Assembly: GCF_022682495.2 (NCBI RefSeq)
Contig: NC_071398.1
Span: forward strand, 83,781,193-83,845,192
Direction of reading: 5' to 3'
Length of the DNA stretch: 64,000 nt
Source of the DNA: Desmodus rotundus
Lineage: Eukaryota > Chordata > Mammalia > Chiroptera > Phyllostomidae
The notes beneath the pieces are model-generated. The model was not told where the DNA came from. It worked only from the letters and a program-made list of their open reading frames with translations, and ran no database searches. This document shows positions 59,168 through 64,000 of the stretch, piece by piece. Both the position numbers and the translations under genes were made by a program. The stretch's first letter is position 1. Each line of letters starts with the position of its first letter.

Positions 59168-62100
59168 GTGAGTGAAAAGGATTTTTTTAAATTCTAATGT
59201 TTTCTGCATGTATGGGGATCTCAGTGTTAGGGACTTCAGTCCTATCATTTAGTCTTAACCAATCAGAAGGAGATGGTGTAATAATCATCAATCTGCTTCA
59301 TTTTTTTCTGTTTCCAGTCATTTGGGAAGTAGAAAAATTTGAAATTCAAAACATTAATTGTAAGGTATGAAGACTTTTAATTTTTCTGATGTCAACGGAA
59401 TAAATTCTCCCTGTCATAGCCGTTATCTTCTAATGACAGAAAAGAGTTACAGGGTCTTTTAAAGTTAACGGTATTCCACAGATGTGATCAGGAATATGTA
59501 CGGTTATCGTTGTCGATGAAGGATGGATGTTGTGTTTTCTGTCTGCATGCAGAACTAGAAACTAATGTATAAATTTCTACGGTTTTCCTTATTTTCTCCC
59601 TTAACAATTTAAGAAGAAACTGTGTTTCATATTTTTCCTCCTTTAAAATTATAAGTCAGTACTGCCACCAGAGTCTTCTTAAATGGAATGTACTTTGGCT
59701 TTACTGGGACAAACAAATAAGGAATATTTTTATACTTACCCTAAATACTAGGAAGGAAAGCTAGGTGGTATAGCTCTGCCCTGTCTCTGTGCCTCGCCCT
59801 CTTTTGTCTCCTTATCTCTCTCCCAGCTCAAGGGGTGTGGGTAAGTTAATGGGAGTACAGAGGAATTGTCACCCGATACATGCCCAGAACTACTTGTTGG
59901 TATCTGTGGAAACAGCTTATTTGTACTTAAGCCAAATAAATTAACTTCTAAATGTCCTAAAAATTTTTTTCAATCAAAATGAAAAGTCATATGTACATAT
60001 TTGGTTTGCCTTAAGTGGTATTGAAAACCTTGTGTCTTATGTACATTGTGAAATGTATCTGCTCCTAAATTAAAAGTCAGAAGGCCAAAATTATGTTTAT
60101 ATTTCTACCCTTGGACAAGTGACCTAACTCCCCTAAGTCTGTTTTCGTACACGTAAAATTAAGGTGTGTCTCTCACAAGGTAATTGTGAGACTCAAATCA
60201 GATAAAGGTGCATAAACGGAGGGAATTATTATCCTCCCCTTTCTCTTTTCAGAAGGAAAAAGTCAGAGGAAGGAAAGAAACAGTTACTAGAATAAACAGC
60301 TACTTGATTATCTTCGTTAATGCATACTTAGAATGCAAATTTGAATGGCCTGGGAAGTAACTTAAATGAGCAAAATGTGTCGATGAAAGATAAGGAGCAT
60401 GGTGAGGCCTGGGACAAATGGGAGAGTCCCTGCATTTAGACATTCAGACTGAAAAAAATTTAACTTTGTAACAAATACGATACTTTGGGGGTTCTGTTTA
60501 GCCACAAGCTATCAGCTTGCCATTCGTTCTTGCTTTAGCTAATAGTTTAATTTTTGACAATCATTTAACTTGAGAAGCTAAGAAGTAGTGAAATGAAATG
60601 ATGTGTTTGCCTTTCTGTCCTTGTTCTACCCACTTTGATAGAAACAGAGAAATCACTAATCAGAACTGAACTGCAGGGAGCCGGGTAGAGGCAGGGGCCA
60701 ATAATGAACAGGTTAAGAGGTCAGCATCCACAACATAAAGTAGATCTTTCTGGATTTAAAGAGTAAGTTAAAGCAATAGCCATTATTTTAGAATTAGGTC
60801 TTCAGTATCAATTTGTTTATCTGAAATAAGTCAACATTAAAATTAGTTATATGGAGCATTTACAAAGTAAAATATAAGACAGTTTTATCAGTTGGTCTTA
60901 TACTGTATATATTATATAAGATTGTGACCCTTCATATATACTGAGGCACTAAGTTTTGAACTGTGTTATAGATTAGATAATCCAATTTTTATTCAAAGAA
61001 ACAAGAGCAATATTCAAGGGCAAAATTTTTGGTACTTCTATTTTATTTTTCATAACTTAAGTTTATATTATATTTGAGAGTAATAAAAGAATTTGAAATA
61101 TTCAATATTGCATGGATAAACTTAAAACTTTAGAAGAATAATGACCCTATAATGACTCTTAGTCTTTTATAGTCTGATAATGTGCATGACTCCATGTTCA
61201 ATGTGCTTTAGACCAAGAGGATATCATTATAAAGATGCCCCCCTTAAAACAGAGTGATTTTTAAGATTACACAGTGACCTTAACAAGTCTCATTTCATGA
61301 ACTTGACCCAACGAGCCTTTTGTTCACCTCTCTACCTGGATTAAAGTGCTAAAGCTTTGTGTTCTTCCACCCCAGTGAACAGTGTTTCCTCTTTAATTCT
61401 AACCTTTGACCCTCTTTCACCCAACAATTGACATCTGGTCATTATTTCTTTTACTGCTTTCCACCCCCTGTTGTCAGATGGACTGTTCTGTTGTCTAAAA
61501 CACTTGATAGGTGGACAGGTTTATATAATCCGAGGTGAGTTCCTGTAGAGGCTAATTGGATGTTGTCTTTTCATGCAAAAACAAAATACCCTAAAACTTG
61601 CCAGCAGTGAAGCTGTCCACCATGTTGGTTTCCAAAAAATGCACATTTATTATCTGTGGTACTTGAAATAAAACTAACTTAGAATTTATCTCTGATTATG
61701 GATGATGGTATTCAGAGTATAAAATAAGCAAAACTTTTTAAATTAAAGGTTTTATTTTTTCATTCATTATATTTTGATTCATACAACAGAAATAGTTACT
61801 TCATGAGAAATACTGCAATTTTCATGAAAACGAATCGAAATTCTGATACGAAGTACACATGATGGATCAACATGCTGAAGACCATTTGCATGAGTCGAAC
61901 GAACTTGAAAGCACAGCTGTGCGGACAGAGGGTTTACCTTGCAAAGAACCAGGCAGCGGCCTGTCATGTTTCACTTTGGACACTAAACATCACATCAGTT
62001 TTTTTATACTTCATGAAAATACTTACGATGCCATACTTACATTTGACATTGAATTGTGTCAAAAGGAATCCTATAGTATTTATTTCGACTATCCAAAAAG

Positions 62101-62778
62101 CACATTAAATGTACTGCTGCATGAAACCAGGAGAAAGTTGGACTTGATTTGCTGAACTTTGAGCCCTTAATGCATTTGGCATCATTTCGGTCCTTAACTG
62201 GTTTGAAAATATAATTAAAAACCACATCCATGCAGAGATTTTTTTAACATTTCATCCTAAGCTGTTTTGACATCATCTTTGCATTCTTGTCTTCCTCTTA
62301 CCCTCTTTACCATTTGCCTTCATTTCTGTTTGTTTGTTTATTCTTATTCTCTGAAAACACAGTGGAATGCTTTACAGTGTTGTGGCTAATTGAGCTTGCT
62401 AAGTGTCTATTAATGCTATGATGTCCTGCTTAGTGAAGCTAAACGGGGACGGGACCGGTGGGGTGGTCGTGGGAGGTCAAGGCATGGGTGGGAGGGTGGA
62501 GGAAGGATTATGAGGTATACCTTTAAATTCTGACCACGATGTAGAGTGAGGTTGAGATACTAGTGCCCCCAAAAGACTTGCTGCCTACTTAGCATTCTCT
62601 CTACCTGTCACATTTTGCAAGCATCTGCATCAAAATGGAATTAGTTGAATTTCCATTAAACACGGTATACACCATATCCTTATGAAGTACAAATACTTAA
62701 TCTTCTCAGCAGATGCTACAAGAAGGATGTTCTGAGTTGATTTCAAATGATGTTTGTGGTCTGTTTTTTTTTCTATAG
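59168..62778 (+). other. SYT14: SYT14 last intron (3.6 kb)
   Basis: GTGAGT donor at 59168, acceptor ttctatag ending at 62778. Contents are mostly unassigned AT-rich DNA. About 60100-60245 is a decayed MIR on the minus strand (gacctaactcccctaagtct; caaggtaattgtgagactca). The open frame at 61859-62155 (98 codons) has no recognisable domain and weak flanking splice sites. No other gene is supported. Confidence 0.85.
60100..60245 (-). mobile_element. MIR SINE relic
   Basis: Antisense MIR wording: ggacaagtgacctaactccc, tctgttttcgtacacgtaaa and ggtaattgtgagactcaaat. Diverged. Confidence 0.6.
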
Positions 62779-63092
62779 ATACGTATGTTAAATTAACTCT
62801 ACTGAATTCCATGGGCCAAGAAATGTCTAAATGCAAGACATCCGTCCGCAGAGGGCAGCCAAACCCAGTGTACAAGGAGACTTTCGTTTTTCAAGTGGCC
62901 CTGTTTCAGCTTTCTGATGTGACACTTATACTTTCTGTGTATAACAAGCGCAGCATGAAAAGAAAAGAGATGATAGGCTGGATCGCTTTAGGTCTGAACA
63001 GCTCTGGAGAAGAGGAGCTCAATCACTGGACCGAAATGAAGGAGTCGAAAGGACAGCAAGTGTGTCGATGGCACGCGCTGCTGGAGTCGTGA
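62779..63092 (+). CDS. SYT14: SYT14 terminal coding exon: rest of C2B and stop
   Basis: The exon starts after a polypyrimidine tract and AG at 62777-62778 and supplies two bases of the split Asn codon, then [20 protein letters not shown] and on to the stop TGA at 63090-63092. It encodes 103 residues plus the split one. It contains the C2B core: [18 protein letters not shown], the long strand [20 protein letters not shown] and the family's terminal CRWHALLES, where WH near the end is typical of synaptotagmin C2B domains. Loop 3 reads [10 protein letters not shown], so the calcium-binding Asp residues are replaced by Asn, Arg and Glu. With the two upstream exons it gives 317 residues, the C-terminal part of a protein of about 555 in human. 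Confidence 0.97.
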
Positions 63093-64000
63093 CGGGTAGA
63101 GCGAGCGCCCGCAGCCCCAGGCCTCGGGACTCCCACTGGCAACCTTGCTGTTTTTGCCCAGCCACCTTTAGAAGAGTTACTCTTTGAAGAGTCGTCTTCA
63201 ACATTCCACCACCGTGTTTTACATTCTGTGGTAGAATAGCTAATACTGACATAAGTGAAGAAAGGCTGCGTCTCCGGTGGAGCCTGTTTGGAAAGATGAA
63301 AGACTTAACATCGTCATCGTTAAATTGACAGCCCTCCGGAGCTTTCAGAGTCTGCTTGGGGTTGACGCTGATTTTCCTTTAGCAAAAGAGCCAGTCGTTT
63401 ATTCTGTGAAAAATCAAAATTATAAATGATTTTAATTAGAATTTTAGTTGCAACACTATTTTAGATCACGCTACATAGAATCCATAAAAGATATTTTGAC
63501 TGGCCCATCCCTGATGTTTGAAATGTACTTGAATATGAGAAGGTAGTTCTCCACCTCTACTGTCAGTCCTAGCTCATGTTGAAGGGTTCCAATCACGTTG
63601 AAAATTGTTTTATTTCGGATGTTTTCCCTTTGTGCACTTAGGTTCACCATGCCTCAGTTCTTCTCAGTAGCACTAAATCTAAGTGCAAGCGAGATTTCAT
63701 TGTTGTAAAAATAATTTAGTGTTATTTCTTAAACTCATGACTTCATTGGCCTCTGCTTCTGCCTGATCCAAAGAGACCACGTCACGGTACTGGTCCCTTG
63801 CAAGTCTTCTAGACAGGTTGTACTGTAGAACTATGTAACTTTCTGTTGAAAGCACTTCCTGTATTCTCGTATTCCAATGTAGGAAGCTAATAGAACAGGA
63901 CCTTACATTAAAATTTCTTTCCAATGATTGACTCTTTAAAAGTGTAGTAATGTACAAGTACGTTTTTTACAAACTAAAAAATACAGTAGATAAGCTGTAG
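63093..64000 (+). other. SYT14: SYT14 3' UTR, running past the window edge
   Basis: Begins right after the stop codon. No AATAAA is present in the 908 bp shown. A variant ATTAAA occurs at 63907-63912, but nothing shows that it is used, so the transcript end probably lies beyond the window or uses that variant. No transposable element is evident, in contrast to the introns. Confidence 0.8.

Noticed and set aside
61859..62155. 98-codon open frame in the last SYT14 intron, considered as an alternative exon or small gene
   Set aside because: No recognisable domain, overlapping open frames in another phase and on the other strand, and no convincing polypyrimidine tract and AG before it. A cryptic exon cannot be excluded without transcript data.
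1..64000. CRISPR arrays, bacterial operons, rRNA or other structured RNA genes
   Set aside because: The window is mammalian intronic DNA. No regularly spaced repeats or recognisable RNA genes were seen.

Overview
This is a stretch of a mammalian nuclear genome, almost certainly a bat of the Yangochiroptera. The host points to this because the window is studded with tRNA-derived VES-type SINEs (CCTGGCTGGTGTGGCTCAG-like heads, GC-rich body, CT-rich stretch, A-rich tail), which are characteristic of those bats. No Helitron of the vespertilionid type was noticed, which weakly favours a non-vespertilionid family; that part is inference.

The only gene I can support is the 3' end of SYT14 (synaptotagmin-14), on the + strand. 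Three coding exons are visible: 980..1429 (C2A domain), 58978..59167 (linker and start of C2B) and 62779..63092 (rest of C2B, stop codon), followed by 3' UTR to the window edge. They join in frame through canonical AG/GT sites to give the last 317 residues. The two introns seen in full are 57,548 bp and 3,611 bp. Both C2 domains lack the acidic residues that bind calcium in classical synaptotagmins.

The rest is intron, and most of what is recognisable there is transposon sequence. The dominant theme is a family of half-L1 (HAL1) retrotransposons: L1-like elements that carry an ORF1 but no ORF2. Seven copies (A to G) are present: 3598..6030 (+), 11046..12178 (+), 25768..26056 (-), 32709..34590 (-), 40663..43124 (-), 44511..46457 (+) and 53812..56366 (+). 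Three share a common 5' end, most share a common 3' end about 0.4 kb after the ORF1 stop, two share a diagnostic leader deletion of about 0.6 kb, and one has a different 3' tail. They are built as a transcription unit of their own, not as random truncations of L1. All copies are broken by stops, frameshifts or deletions.

Other elements include bat L1 copies (one with a 5' inversion, one simple 5' truncation with target-site duplication), ancient L1 fragments that host nested insertions, seven longer VES SINEs plus a 47-bp tailless SINE head, two mariner deletion derivatives of the same family in opposite orientation, one Tigger-like element, four small hAT-type elements, MIR and L2 relics and two LTR-like relics. 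Regions near 6.1-7.9, 15.5-17.9, 28.3-31.0, 50-52.3 and 59.2-62.7 kb hold little I can identify.
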